A DNA stretch of 58,707 nucleotides from an uncultured Prevotellaceae bacterium (GCA_900316315.1 ONCK01000017.1:1-58707); one strand, 5' to 3'; shown: positions 18,722 through 26,947, counted from the stretch's first letter. Program-made: numbers and translations. The notes: generated by a model not told the origin, from the letters alone.

Positions 18722-19012
18722 ATTGATGAGTATTGTTGATGGTATTAAGACAGGGTCTTTCGGGGCCCTTAGGGTTTACTTATAGAGCACTTACCGTCCG
18801 GCATGCGGCTACCAGAAGCCTCTGAGAGGAGCCTGCGGGCTGTCTGTTTCCGTCACTTGTCCGCTTGTGTGGCCTGAGTAGGTTATGATCGCGGGTGGCG
18901 AAGGCGGGACTCTGCGTTGCGAAGCCGAAGCTATGAGTGGCAGGTGCGGGGAAGCGTGCGTTGTGAGCGCTTTGCAAGTCCGCAGAACCGGTGATGGGGC
19001 GGTTACGTCGGG

Positions 19013-20434
19013 TCAGGGTATCCAGACCTTGCGTCCGTTGACGATATAGATGCCGCGCTGCAGCAACGAGAGTTTGCCCGCCTTGCGTCCGTCGAGGGTG
19101 TAGACTTGCGGAGTGGAGGGGGTATCACGGATAGCGCTGATACGGTCGGGCGTGATGCCGAAGTAGGTGTCCATAGTGTCGTGGCGGTCACGATACCATT
19201 GGATGATATAGTTGATCTCCTTGGTCAAGTCGCTCACGTAGAGTGGCTTGTATTGTTGAGCATCCCAGTAGGCAGTTTGTCGGGCCCAGGCGCCGCTGCT
19301 GAGGAAGAGGTCCCGGTAGTCGGTCAGGCGCTTGGCGACGGAGTCCACGGCAAAGGTCGTGCTGCGGAGCTTCTGCCACTTAGTCTTGAGCAGAGCCTGG
19401 AAGTCGGGTTGTGCGAGGCAGGTGGCAAAGGGCTCGACAGTATTCTTGGTGATATCGGACGGCGACCATGTGGAGTAGGTGCCGTCGTAGTAGGTGCCGT
19501 TGTAGTTGCCGCCCAGTGAGGCGTCGAGGTCCCACGGGGTGCAGTAGACGGTGCTCTTGTCGGCCTGGGTGACATTGCGTGCGGAGTAAAATTTGTTTTT
19601 GTTGCCCCAGTTGTCCTCGATACTGAGGGCCATGATAAGGAGCGTGTAGTCTGCGAGATTGTCTATGTCAAAGGTTTGCTTGATCTTGGCGTAGTTGTTG
19701 TAGGAAGCGTAGGCTTCATTGAGACGTTGCCATGCTGTGGCGCCCGGGTAGTCCTCCGGTTCCTGCAACTCCCATGCATCGTGGTACTGGATGACGTATA
19801 TGGTGGAGTCGTTGAAGTATCCGACGGTCGACTGGTCTGCTACATCGGTCGTACCCTGCTTGTAGAGCACTCCGCGTATGGTTACGGTGCCGTTGTCTGC
19901 GACCTTGGGCTTCTTGAGGCCGAGGAGCTTGCGGTTGATCCTGTCGGAGAGGCAGTAGATGCCCTTGTAGGTGTCATTGATATAGACCTCGACAAAACGG
20001 CCTACTGTGCCGTTGCGGCCATTGAAGCTGGTCGTGTAGGGCAGGCGGGCGTAAGCATTCCATAGGTCAAAGCAGACGCGATTGCGCATGCAGATGCGGT
20101 CGTTGGCCATGGCGTCGAGTATCCACGACGAGGCGGATCGGAGGCCCAAGAGGCAGGTGTCAATCTCTACGGAGTCGACGGTGCGTATCTTCATATTGAA
20201 GGAGGGCTTCATTAGGTACTGCTTGGCTGTGGCGCCGCGGGTCTTAAACTTGGCCGGCAGGGCGACCTGTGAGCCGTCGGTGTCGGTCAGTGTCATGGTG
20301 CCCTGGATGTATGTCATGTCGGCGGTCATCTCGCCCGGGAAGCTGACGCGCAGTACGGGAAGCTGGGCGGCTGCGGCCTGTACGAGGAATCCGAGAAGCG
20401 ATAAGAGTAGGATCTTGCAGGATGAAGTGGTCAT
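19013..20434 (-). CDS. Secreted CotH-like kinase family protein
   Basis: 473 residues with signal peptide SCKILLLSLLGFLVQAAAAQ. The body has CotH-family landmarks: FKTRGATAKQYLMKPSFNMKI, then VEVYINDTYKGIYCLSDRINR (about 145-165) and the C-lobe string YCTPWDLDASLGGNY with catalytic-type DxD-like aspartates. CotH proteins are atypical secreted kinases or surface structural proteins. The C terminus ends in a short YTLDGRKAG...GIYIVNGRKVWIP module typical of Bacteroidales secreted proteins and reminiscent of a type IX sorting signal. The promoter -7 box lies about 135 bases upstream of the ATG, leaving a long leader. Confidence 0.85.
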   Translation of the reverse strand: MTTSSCKILLLSLLGFLVQAAAAQLPVLRVSFPGEMTADMTYIQGTMTLTDTDGSQVALPAKFKTRGATAKQYLMKPSFNMKIRTVDSVEIDTCLLGLRSASSWILDAMANDRICMRNRVCFDLWNAYARLPYTTSFNGRNGTVGRFVEVYINDTYKGIYCLSDRINRKLLGLKKPKVADNGTVTIRGVLYKQGTTDVADQSTVGYFNDSTIYVIQYHDAWELQEPEDYPGATAWQRLNEAYASYNNYAKIKQTFDIDNLADYTLLIMALSIEDNWGNKNKFYSARNVTQADKSTVYCTPWDLDASLGGNYNGTYYDGTYSTWSPSDITKNTVEPFATCLAQPDFQALLKTKWQKLRSTTFAVDSVAKRLTDYRDLFLSSGAWARQTAYWDAQQYKPLYVSDLTKEINYIIQWYRDRHDTMDTYFGITPDRISAIRDTPSTPQVYTLDGRKAGKLSLLQRGIYIVNGRKVWIP

Positions 20435-20907
20435 AGTGTTGTATCTTTAGCAAAGAGGTATGTGTTGTGGTCTGGCTGGAGACAGACGAGGTCTGGCATG
20501 GGGCAGCCGCATCGGGGACAGAGGGCTTGCCGGCAGGCCTTGGAGCTGTCCTCTGCCTTTGATATATGCAAAGATAGGGATAAATGTAACAAAGTGTATG
20601 GCGGGAAGCCGTTTTTTATGCATGGCGACACGGCGAGGCCCTTAGCCGATGCGGCTGTGTCGGGCGGCGGGCGACGCGAGGGGCTGCTCGCAGATAGACA
20701 CACTCCAGCTGGCGTCTCCTGCGGCGGTCGGGAGTGCCTCTGGATGAGGCCCTGCGGCCAGTAGCTATGGGCAAAAGGCGGGATGGCCTGCCCGCCGGAG
20801 GAAATGGGGCAGGAATGACGTCATCGGCAGGCTTGTCGCGGTCAGCCGGACCTGTAGGGCAGATCTTGGGCGGTGCGTCGGCAAGCCTATAGGGCGACTT
20901 GTCGAGG
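20435..20907. other. Intergenic region upstream of the CotH gene
   Basis: Holds the ~130-base leader and -7 box of the CotH gene, then G+C-rich sequence beyond the GNAT stop. No gene is supported. Confidence 0.4.
20569..20576 (-). promoter_or_regulatory. -7 box of the CotH gene
   Basis: Minus-strand TATCTTTG. Upstream of it is CCATACACTTTGTT, also found upstream of the lipoprotein gene's -7 box at 23884. Confidence 0.5.
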
Positions 20908-21390
20908 CTAACGGGCGGGCTGAGACGTCTCGAGCGCTCGCAGTCCGTCCTCGGTCAGGCGGTAGATGCGCCAGTCGTCGAGGGGCACGGCACCCATCGA
21001 GCGGTAAAATCGGATGCTGGGCTTATTCCAGTTGAGACAAGTCCACTCCATGCGTCCGCAGCCGCGTTGCAGTGCCGTGTGGGCGAGGTAGAGGAAGAGC
21101 GCCTTGCCGTATCCCTTGCCGCGAAACTCGGGCTTGACGTAGAGGTCCTCGATGTAGAGTCCCGCCTTGCCGACAAAGGTGGAGTAATTGTGGAAGTAGA
21201 GCACGAAGCCCACTTCCTGGTCGTCCTCCATGGCAAAGACGACCTCCGCTATCTGACGGTCAAAGACCCAGTCGCGGAGCATGTCCTCGGTGACTTGTAC
21301 GTCGTCTTCCATCTTCTCATAGCGGGCGATGCCGTGGATAAAGTCGAGGATCAGGGGCACGTCCTCGCGCGTGGCTTTGCGTATATGCAT
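20908..21390 (-). CDS. GNAT-family N-acetyltransferase
   Basis: 160 residues with the full GNAT fold order: N-terminal IRKATREDVPLILDFI, motif A LYVKPEFRGKGYGKALFLYL (about 85-104, carrying the acetyl-CoA-binding R-G-x-G-x-A-like loop) and motif B WTCLNWNKPSIRFYRSMGA. It resembles the diamine/spermidine-type acetyltransferases (SAT-like, LNWN...FY pattern), but the substrate is an inference. It stands alone with its own -7 box and a ~135-base leader. Confidence 0.9.
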   Translation of the reverse strand: MHIRKATREDVPLILDFIHGIARYEKMEDDVQVTEDMLRDWVFDRQIAEVVFAMEDDQEVGFVLYFHNYSTFVGKAGLYIEDLYVKPEFRGKGYGKALFLYLAHTALQRGCGRMEWTCLNWNKPSIRFYRSMGAVPLDDWRIYRLTEDGLRALETSQPAR

Positions 21391-21733
21391 ATCTTATAAG
21401 GTTTGGAGTGTCGTAGCGAGTCCCAGCCTATCTGTCGGCGGAGAAGGGCCTCCGGTAGGGCGGAGGCGCAGGATGCTGCGGGCTGTGGCCGCAGGCAGAC
21501 GCGGGGGCGCCTGGGGAGAGACGCTGACTGCAAAGATAGGGATTTATATGCTGATGTACGTCTCTTGGCCGAGTTTTTATATGGAGGCTGCGGTCGGTGG
21601 AGTGGCGTGTTTGAAGGATGGGGAGGGCGCCAAAAAGAGCTCTCCCCTGCGTCTGCCCGGAGAGGGGCGGCACAGGGAAGAGGGGTTACGCTGGCGCGGG
21701 CGCGGTAGAGCCCGCTATCTTGTCGAGACGATA
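21391..21733. other. Intergenic region between GNAT and WG-repeat genes
   Basis: Contains the GNAT leader and -7 box and otherwise G+C-rich sequence without a supported gene. Confidence 0.4.
21531..21538 (-). promoter_or_regulatory. -7 box of the GNAT gene
   Basis: Minus-strand TATCTTTG, about 140 bases before the GNAT start. No convincing -33 box. Confidence 0.45.
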
Positions 21734-23087
21734 TTATTCGTAGCCCAGATAGTCTTGGAGAAATCTATTTTCGGAGCGGCTTTCGGAGCGGGCAAATGTC
21801 TTCTTGGCCAGGAAACGTCCGTTTTCGTAGACGAAGAGGGTGCGTCCTGTTGTCGTATTGTTGTACATGCAATTACGGAAGACGCCGTTGACGATATGTG
21901 TAGCCAGGAAGCCGTCAAAGGCATAAGGCGCCAGGAGCTTGCCTGTCCTGGTATCGATGAGGCCCATGCGCCCGTTGCGCTTGGCGCAAAGCTCATAGCT
22001 CACCAGAGAGACCGGTCTCGCCGTTTGCAAGTTGAGGATGACGACTCCTCTGTCGTTGATCAGATGGGTATAGCCTTGGGCTGCCTTGTCGTGGGCGGCA
22101 TAATACAGATATGGCAATTTGTTGACCGATTGACTGACATGATCGTAGCCGTTGAAGTCTTTGTTGGTGGCCTCGCGACGCTTGGGCCATCCAGGGAAGG
22201 TATAGACTTGGTTGCCTTGAGTGTCGTAGCAGACAGAGTGTCCGGCGGCGTCGGTGACTTCATAACCGCTTACGTCGCCGTATGTGATTGACTGTGTGCC
22301 CATAGGTATAAGCCATTTTTTGGTGCTACAGTTGTATACGCCTGCCTGCTTGCCGTTGATGGCTATGACGCAGGGGCTGGTAGCATAGGCAAAGCTGTCG
22401 TAAGCACACGGGAGGATGACTTCTTCAGTCTGGCCAACGGAAAGACCATACTTTCCGTTGGAACAAATCATGAATGTCTCAGAATTTTTTTGGGGGAAGG
22501 GAATGAAGTTGTAGATGTCCTCTTTAGAGTATTTGCACTTGAAGAGAACACCATACGATGAACGGGCGAGACCATAAAGGTTGTTTTTACTTATGGTAAA
22601 GAGGTCGTAATCCTTGTCGTAGGCTATGGAGTTGTATTCGCAGGGGAGTATGACATCACCGTACAAGCTGTAGACACCGAGAAGCGAGTCCTTTTGAACG
22701 ATGACGTATCCGTACTTACTGACATTTAGTGCCGAGTATTCGCAGGGTACGATCCATTTGACTTCGTCTTGATACATGGCGACACTACATTTGACTATGC
22801 CCTTCATGCGGTCTTTTATAGTGAGATAGTATGCGTCGCGCCCGCTATTATCAGAGATAAGGCAAATGCTGTCGTACTCAAAGGGTACGAGAGGTTCGTG
22901 TTGGATAGTTTTGCCTACAATGCCAAATTTATTTTTTTTTCTGCTTGATAACGATATGATCTTTTGCATTGTCTGCGGAGGCCGTGATTGGCGACAAGGA
23001 GTAGGCCATGGCCAGAGTCAGCATGCACAGTACGACCGGCGAGAACCGGTGTACAAGGTGTTTTAATTTTGAAATGGAGTGTGACAT
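21734..23087 (-). CDS. Secreted WG-repeat protein, split by a frameshift at an A9 tract
   Basis: The long frame (22969 to 21734, 411 residues) holds about six to eight WG-like repeats, such as NKFGIVGK..LVPFEYDSI, LLGVYSLYGDVILPCEYNSI and GRMGLIDTRTGKLLAPYAFDGF. It lacks a signal peptide. A second frame starting at ATG 23087 supplies one (VVLCMLTLAMAYSLSPITASA) and runs DNAKDHIVIKQKKK into a stop exactly where the WG frame begins. The break is a run of nine A on the coding strand (22932-22940). Eight A would join the two into one secreted protein of about 440 residues. The cause may be a sequencing slip, a true mutation, transcriptional slippage or phase variation. Confidence 0.7.
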
Positions 23088-23185
23088 GATAGATATTATT
23101 TTTTTTGGTTGTGATGCTTGTGATGATTGCTTAGTTTGTGTGGAGTGGGCTGCATTGACGCTGTGACGGCGGGAGGCGCTCGCTG

Positions 23186-23764
23186 TCAGTGTATATCAAT
23201 GTCATAAGTCTTGTTGACCAATCCGCTGATGACGAAGTGCCGACTGCCTTTGGGAGCATCTTTGACTCTGACCATCACGGTGGTCGTGCCGTTGATATCT
23301 ACCCTATACCAGTCATCGCCCTCGTAGGTATATCGTATCGCCGGCCCGTCTGCTCCGTAGTCGGCCTCGTCTCTGAAGAGGTAGAGCGCGAGTTGGTCGT
23401 CGGCATCCGTAGCGGGGCCGTCGTCGATGCCGTCGTCATAGGAGGCTAGTGCGCTCTTCAAGCGGTCAGACAGGTGGGCCTTGAGCACATGAGCGTATCT
23501 CTCGCCCTTGGCGGGGTGAGTGTTGATGTCGGGAGGATACATCACATGGGCGTAGATGTCTTGCAGAAAAGCTATCTTGGCCTCTATACGCTCTCGGGCG
23601 GCTTGCGCGTTGCAGAGGGAGTCGGCCTGTGGTCGGCGGTCGGTAGCCTCGCTGCGCGAGGTGTCGGCTGCCTGCTGCTCCGCCGTCTGGCAGGCCTTGG
23701 GATGGCACGACGCAATGGTGTTGGTGGCGATTAGGACGATGACAAGATGTAAAATCTTTCCCAT
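23186..23764 (-). CDS. Lipoprotein with DUF3828-like domain
   Basis: 192 residues. The signal HLVIVLIATNTIASC is a lipobox with Cys20 as lipidation site. The mature protein has a charged linker and then a folded domain from about 55 on (AFLQDIYAHVMYPP ... LKSALASYDDG ... DYGADGPAIRYTYEGDDWYRVDIN), resembling the DUF3828 pattern of small periplasmic domains. Function unknown. It lies between the WG-repeat gene and the mobile-element remnant. Confidence 0.7.
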   Translation of the reverse strand: MGKILHLVIVLIATNTIASCHPKACQTAEQQAADTSRSEATDRRPQADSLCNAQAARERIEAKIAFLQDIYAHVMYPPDINTHPAKGERYAHVLKAHLSDRLKSALASYDDGIDDGPATDADDQLALYLFRDEADYGADGPAIRYTYEGDDWYRVDINGTTTVMVRVKDAPKGSRHFVISGLVNKTYDIDIH

Positions 23765-23883
23765 GTAGCATTATTGTTGCTGGCCAAGTAGCTTGTGTCT
23801 AGAGTCAAACGTGGAAATGACGGTCAGCGGACGACAGACAGGCACGGCAGGTATGGTCCTTTGGTTCCTCTCTCTTATATGTG

Positions 23884-23891
23884 CAAAGGTA
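23884..23891 (-). promoter_or_regulatory. -7 box of the lipoprotein gene
   Basis: Minus-strand TACCTTTG about 120 bases before the lipoprotein start. It shares the upstream word CCATACACTTTGTT with the CotH promoter. Confidence 0.5.
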
Positions 23892-23908
23892 GAATAAATT
23901 AGAACAAA

Positions 23909-24349
23909 GTGTATGGCTTTTGTCCGGTTTTTATATTTTTACGGCATCGTTGTGGCGCTGCGGGATTGTCGCGTCTGTGGCGGGTGGAGGAGGATGGATC
24001 TGCGGCTACGACCGTGGAGTCCCCTGAGCAAGCGAAGACGGCTCCACAGCAGACGCCCGCAGAGGAGCAGATACTTGGTGCAGAAGGACAATCACAAGAG
24101 CATCCTAAACGCCCCATTGACCGCATACCGAGTGAGCAGGTGACGGACGAGCAGGGGAATACGAAGATGGTGCACCACTGGGAGCAGGCAGAGCCTGGCG
24201 ATACCTATGACGCACTGAATGAGATATACAAAGGCAATGCAGACCGTTTGAAGAAAGGGATTGACAACCGTGTCGGCAAGATTGACAAGGCTATCAAGTC
24301 TATGAGCGGAGATGTATCGGAAATTAAGAAACACATAAAGAATATGTAA
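23909..24349 (+). CDS. Phage- or element-derived fragment, coiled C terminus
   Basis: The open frame is 146 residues, but the first ~30 overlap host promoter sequence and are unlikely to be real. From about residue 30 it is hydrophilic (EQAKTAPQQTPAEEQILGAE), then has RIPSEQVTDEQGNTKMVHHW and a charged helical tail (LKKGIDNRVGKIDKAIKSM). The middle resembles segments of phage polyvalent proteins (RIP...DEQGN...), which I hold as a weak guess. The next gene starts two bases after its stop, so both come from one acquired operon. The left end is probably truncated. Confidence 0.45.
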   Translation: MYGFCPVFIFLRHRCGAAGLSRLWRVEEDGSAATTVESPEQAKTAPQQTPAEEQILGAEGQSQEHPKRPIDRIPSEQVTDEQGNTKMVHHWEQAEPGDTYDALNEIYKGNADRLKKGIDNRVGKIDKAIKSMSGDVSEIKKHIKNM

Positions 24350-24351
24350 CT

Positions 24352-24767
24352 ATGGCAGAATTACTGATTAACGGCAAGGACGCACTCTCTGAATGGGGAG
24401 TGCGCATGGGAGACAGCTTCCTCGACACCATCAACGGCTATGAGCCACTGAAAGACTATATCACAAACAACGACCGGACAAAGGACGGTGTGCAGTACGC
24501 TGATGTTATCCCAAAGGTGAACGAACGCAGTATTACGCTTAACTTTACCATGCAGGGAAGCAGTGCAGCCGATTTCACGGCAAAGAACGAAGCATTCAAG
24601 GAGGTAATGCGAGCTGGGGATGTTCCATACAAGTTCCTGCTGACAGCCCAGATGTGTACCACCTCAAATACACTGGCAAAAGCTGCACCTTTGCGAGAAA
24701 CACCGAACGGACGTTTGCGAAGATTGGCCTGGCTTTCGTTGAGCCGAACCCGAGGAACAGGACATAA
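24352..24767 (+). pseudogene. Phage tail-type protein with internal frameshift
   Basis: Starts MAELLINGKDALSEWGVRMG, a pattern known from tail-region proteins of Bacteroidetes phages. The written frame drifts into a nonsense tail (residues 105-139). From about 24650 another frame reads DVYHLKYTGKSCTFARN and then FAKIGLAFVEPNPRNRT, stopping at TAA 24765-24767 directly before a terminator hairpin. Restoring one base near 24648-24655 would give an intact protein of about 138 residues. So this is a recently broken phage gene. Confidence 0.65.
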
Positions 24768-24807
24768 TTGACATACTCTCATCCATTCAGGGATGAGAGT
24801 ATGTCAA
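24768..24807 (+). terminator. 17-base-pair perfect hairpin after the phage gene
   Basis: TTGACATACTCTCATCC (24768-24784) pairs perfectly with 24791-24807 around a six-base loop. It begins immediately after the restored stop of the tail-type gene. No T run follows. A related hairpin lies at 25631-25667 on the other side of the toxin-antitoxin genes. Confidence 0.7.
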
Positions 24808-24847
24808 AGAAGTTAAACAGAAAAGACTAAAAATAATATCCAAAAAG

Positions 24848-24879
24848 TTTGCTTGTATGGAAACTATAGCTTATCTTTG
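24848..24879 (+). promoter_or_regulatory. Promoter of the toxin-antitoxin pair
   Basis: TTTG (24848-24851), a 20-base spacer and TATCTTTG (24872-24879) match the Bacteroidetes consensus exactly. The predicted start near 24886 leaves a leader of about 36 bases before the toxin frame. Confidence 0.8.
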
Positions 24880-24921
24880 CAATCAGTACAAACGAGTGAA
24901 CGTAAAGGACACGTGAACTAG

Positions 24922-25245
24922 ATAAGAGTAATTTTAAGTGATGAGGCTAAAGCCTTTCTTAGGGAGCAGCCTATCAAGGCACAGAAGAAGATAGCCTTTA
25001 ATATCCGTAAGTTGGAAAGCGGTATCAAGGATAAAGAACTCTTTGAGAAATTAGGAGGCTCCAACATCTGGGAGATACGCACTCTCTTCGATGGCTCTTA
25101 CTACCGCCTGTTTTCTTTCTGGGACACGGAGGAAGAAGCTTTGGTAGTGGCTACCCACGGTTTGGTAAAGAAAACCAAAAAGACACCTACCAAAGAGATA
25201 GACAGGGCAGAGGCTATAAGAAAGGAATACTTCAACAACAAATAA
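24922..25245 (+). CDS. HigB/RelE-type toxin with a non-standard ATA start
   Basis: 107 residues of the phage Gp49/HigB family of ribosome-dependent mRNA interferases. Recognisable strings are VILSDEAKAFLREQP, KIAFNIRKLESGIKDKELFEKL, NIWEIRTLFDGSYYRLFSFW and LVVATHGLVKKTKKTPTKEI. Family members start M-[RK]-V-I-L at the position where this gene reads ATA AGA GTA ATT TTA, and a stop codon (TAG 24919-24921) immediately precedes it. No ATG, GTG or TTG precedes TTG at 25012, which would remove a third of the fold. So either ATA is used weakly or the toxin has been silenced. The antitoxin starts 11 bases after its stop. Confidence 0.75.
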   Translation: MRVILSDEAKAFLREQPIKAQKKIAFNIRKLESGIKDKELFEKLGGSNIWEIRTLFDGSYYRLFSFWDTEEEALVVATHGLVKKTKKTPTKEIDRAEAIRKEYFNNK

Positions 25246-25256
25246 CAAGCAAGGAT

Positions 25257-25589
25257 ATGGCAAAGATGAATTTTACACCCGCAGACGAATTCGTAGATGA
25301 GGTTTGGGGAAAGATAGGCACTCCAGAACGTAATAAGATGGAAGAGCAGGTAAAGGATGAAGTGAACTCTTATCTTCTGGGAGAGGCTATCAAGAAAGAG
25401 CGCATCAAGCAGAACCTCACACAGGAAGAATTAGGGGAAAAAGTAGGAGTGAAGAAATCCCAAATCTCCAAATTGGAGAATGGCAGGAGCGTTATAACTC
25501 TACCCACTATGAGCAGAGTATTCAAGGCTCTGGGCTTTAGCAAGGCTACACTTGACTTAGGCAGAGGCGGTAAGGTTGCTTTGTGGTAA
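25257..25589 (+). CDS. HigA-type XRE antitoxin
   Basis: 110 residues. An XRE helix-turn-helix occupies about 43-97 (LGEAIKKERIKQNLTQEELGEKVGVKKSQISKLENGRSVI in sequence). The preceding acidic helix (TPERNKMEEQVKDEVNSYL) is likely the toxin-binding part. It should neutralise the upstream toxin and repress the shared promoter. The toxin-first gene order is the HigBA arrangement. Confidence 0.85.
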   Translation: MAKMNFTPADEFVDEVWGKIGTPERNKMEEQVKDEVNSYLLGEAIKKERIKQNLTQEELGEKVGVKKSQISKLENGRSVITLPTMSRVFKALGFSKATLDLGRGGKVALW

Positions 25590-25630
25590 TATTAAGGCAA
25601 CGCACTTCTAATTATCAATACCTCAAAATG

Positions 25631-25667
25631 TTGACATACTCTCATCTCTTCAGAGGTGAGAGTTGTC
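25631..25667. repeat. Second TTGACATACTCTCAT hairpin, flanking the toxin-antitoxin pair
   Basis: The left arm repeats TTGACATACTCTCAT exactly as at 24768. The right arm has diverged (GGTGAGAGTTGTCAA), so the stem has a bulge and a wobble. It may act as terminator for the antitoxin gene and for the convergent gene at 25666. Confidence 0.6.
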
Positions 25668-26136
25668 AAGGATTCTTCATGCAAGGCACTGTAAATTCCA
25701 TCCTTTGTATCTTGCGAAATATCGGAAGACGGAAACAAATGCTGCCTTTTTGACCTTTGAGGTATGAAATAACTTTTTTCGCTCTTTTTGTAAATAACCA
25801 GCTTTCTAATACATCCATGTTGTGTTTATCCACCCTACCATAGGTTTCTACTTTATCTATGGATTTCCCATTAATATCATAAAATTCTATCTCAATGTCT
25901 GCTTGCCAATGTCCATATTCGGAATCAAATATTCCACTATGAGTTATAATCCTGAATTTTTTTTGTCTATTTGACCAAAATATGAACAAGTTTTCATCCT
26001 TATCTTTAAAAGAACAGCTATCATAAGCCGCTATTTTCTTCATAGCGTTTGCATCGTGATGGGTAACACTCCATGTCTGAGAATAAGCAGACAAGAAGGA
26101 TAATGACATTAAGAGTAATAATAAATACTTCCTCAT
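25666..26136 (-). CDS. Small secreted protein of unknown function
   Basis: About 156 residues from MRKYLLLLLMSLSFLSAYSQ, a clear signal peptide. The mature part is rich in charged and aromatic residues (KDKDENLFIFWSNRQKKFRII, HWQADIEIEFYDINGKSIDK) and looks like an all-beta domain. Codon use is A+T-rich, unlike the host genes around the island, so it probably belongs to the acquired element. I recognise no family. Confidence 0.65.
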   Translation of the reverse strand: MRKYLLLLLMSLSFLSAYSQTWSVTHHDANAMKKIAAYDSCSFKDKDENLFIFWSNRQKKFRIITHSGIFDSEYGHWQADIEIEFYDINGKSIDKVETYGRVDKHNMDVLESWLFTKRAKKVISYLKGQKGSICFRLPIFRKIQRMEFTVPCMKNP

Positions 26137-26233
26137 AACCATACCATTTGTAGTAGCGGTTGTTTACTTTGCGAAAGTAAGAATTATTATTATCGTTAAC
26201 AAATATTTTTGATTTTATCTGAAGTGCCGTAAA

Positions 26234-26258
26234 ACCCACAAGTCTTTAGCTTGTGGGT
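26234..26258. repeat. Palindrome with TCTTTAG loop, copy 1
   Basis: ACCCACAAG (26234-26242) and CTTGTGGGT (26250-26258) flank the loop TCTTTAG. It shares its loop and stem style with the larger palindrome at 26370-26408. Such hairpins are typical of IS200/IS605-type ends or REP-like elements. Confidence 0.6.
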
Positions 26259-26351
26259 AACTTACACCTAGCTATGGGGAAATTGTCTCAAACGAATGAG
26301 CCCAATCCGCAGTATTAAAGTTAAAAATGCTCACAAAACAGATAATAATTA

Positions 26352-26408
26352 GTTATCATTTTTGATAACGTGAACTACCCATGAGTCTTTAGCTCATGGG
26401 TAGTTCAC
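26352..26408. repeat. Tandem hairpins, larger one with TCTTTAG loop
   Basis: GTTATCA/TGATAAC (26352-26369) is followed directly by a 16-base-pair perfect stem (26370-26385 with 26393-26408) around TCTTTAG. The larger hairpin supplies the last codons and stop of the truncated integrase frame, so it has probably inserted there or marks a deletion end. Confidence 0.65.
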
Positions 26409-26517
26409 CCAGCCTTATTCCGGTTGGGATACGTTTTCTCGTCTCTCCGGACCTAACGAGAAAAGCCACAGAGTACGGCTTTGTCTTTTTGATGATCTCT
26501 AAAGTAAGTGTTGCCAT
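26389..26517 (-). pseudogene. N-terminal stub of a tyrosine recombinase (integrase)
   Basis: About 42 codons from MATLTLEIIKKTKPYSVAFL to a stop inside a palindrome. VRSGETRKRIPTGIRL resembles the N-terminal arm-binding domain of Bacteroidetes phage and transposon integrases (R-I-x-T-G-[IL]). The core-binding and catalytic domains are missing. Its position next to a tRNA gene is the classic place for an integrase. Confidence 0.55.
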
Positions 26518-26650
26518 ATTAGTATATATTTTTTTGTCGGCGATTTGTCGGCGGTTTTGTTTCCAAAAATGATTTATAATTCCCAAAAGTGACAATTCGT
26601 GTTTAAACTACAAACCCCTGCAATCTCGATGATTACAGGGATTATCGGTG

Positions 26651-26724
26651 TGACCCCGCTGGGATTCAAACCCAGGACCTTCAGAACCGGAATCTGACGC
26701 TCTATTCAGCTAAGCTACGGGGCC
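26651..26724 (-). tRNA. tRNA-Arg (anticodon CCG)
   Basis: The cloverleaf on the minus strand has acceptor stem GGCCCCG/CGGGGTC with one G-T pair, anticodon stem TCAGA/TCTGA around TTCCGGT (anticodon CCG) and T-loop TTTGAAT. It reads CGG arginine codons. Its 3' end faces the decayed integrative element, so it is the likely attachment site. CCA is not encoded. Confidence 0.95.
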
Positions 26725-26947
26725 TATTTGCGTACAAAGGTATGGATTTTATTTGGATTATGATACGCCGGAAGCGATTTTTTGGCTTCTGGATGTTGGG
26801 TGGTCTCTGTCGGGCGCTATGTGGCGCGGTCGGAGGGAGGCCTGCCCGATAGGTGGCCGGCGCGTGTCGGGGCGAGGTGGGACAGCGACGGCACAAGGAT
26901 ACAATGAGCGGGCGTGCCGATGTGGGGGAGACGGTACGGGCTGTGGC

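Noticed and set aside
25012-25245. Toxin starting at TTG 25012
   Set aside because: This would drop the conserved VILSDEAKAFLREQP part; homology extends in frame to 24922.
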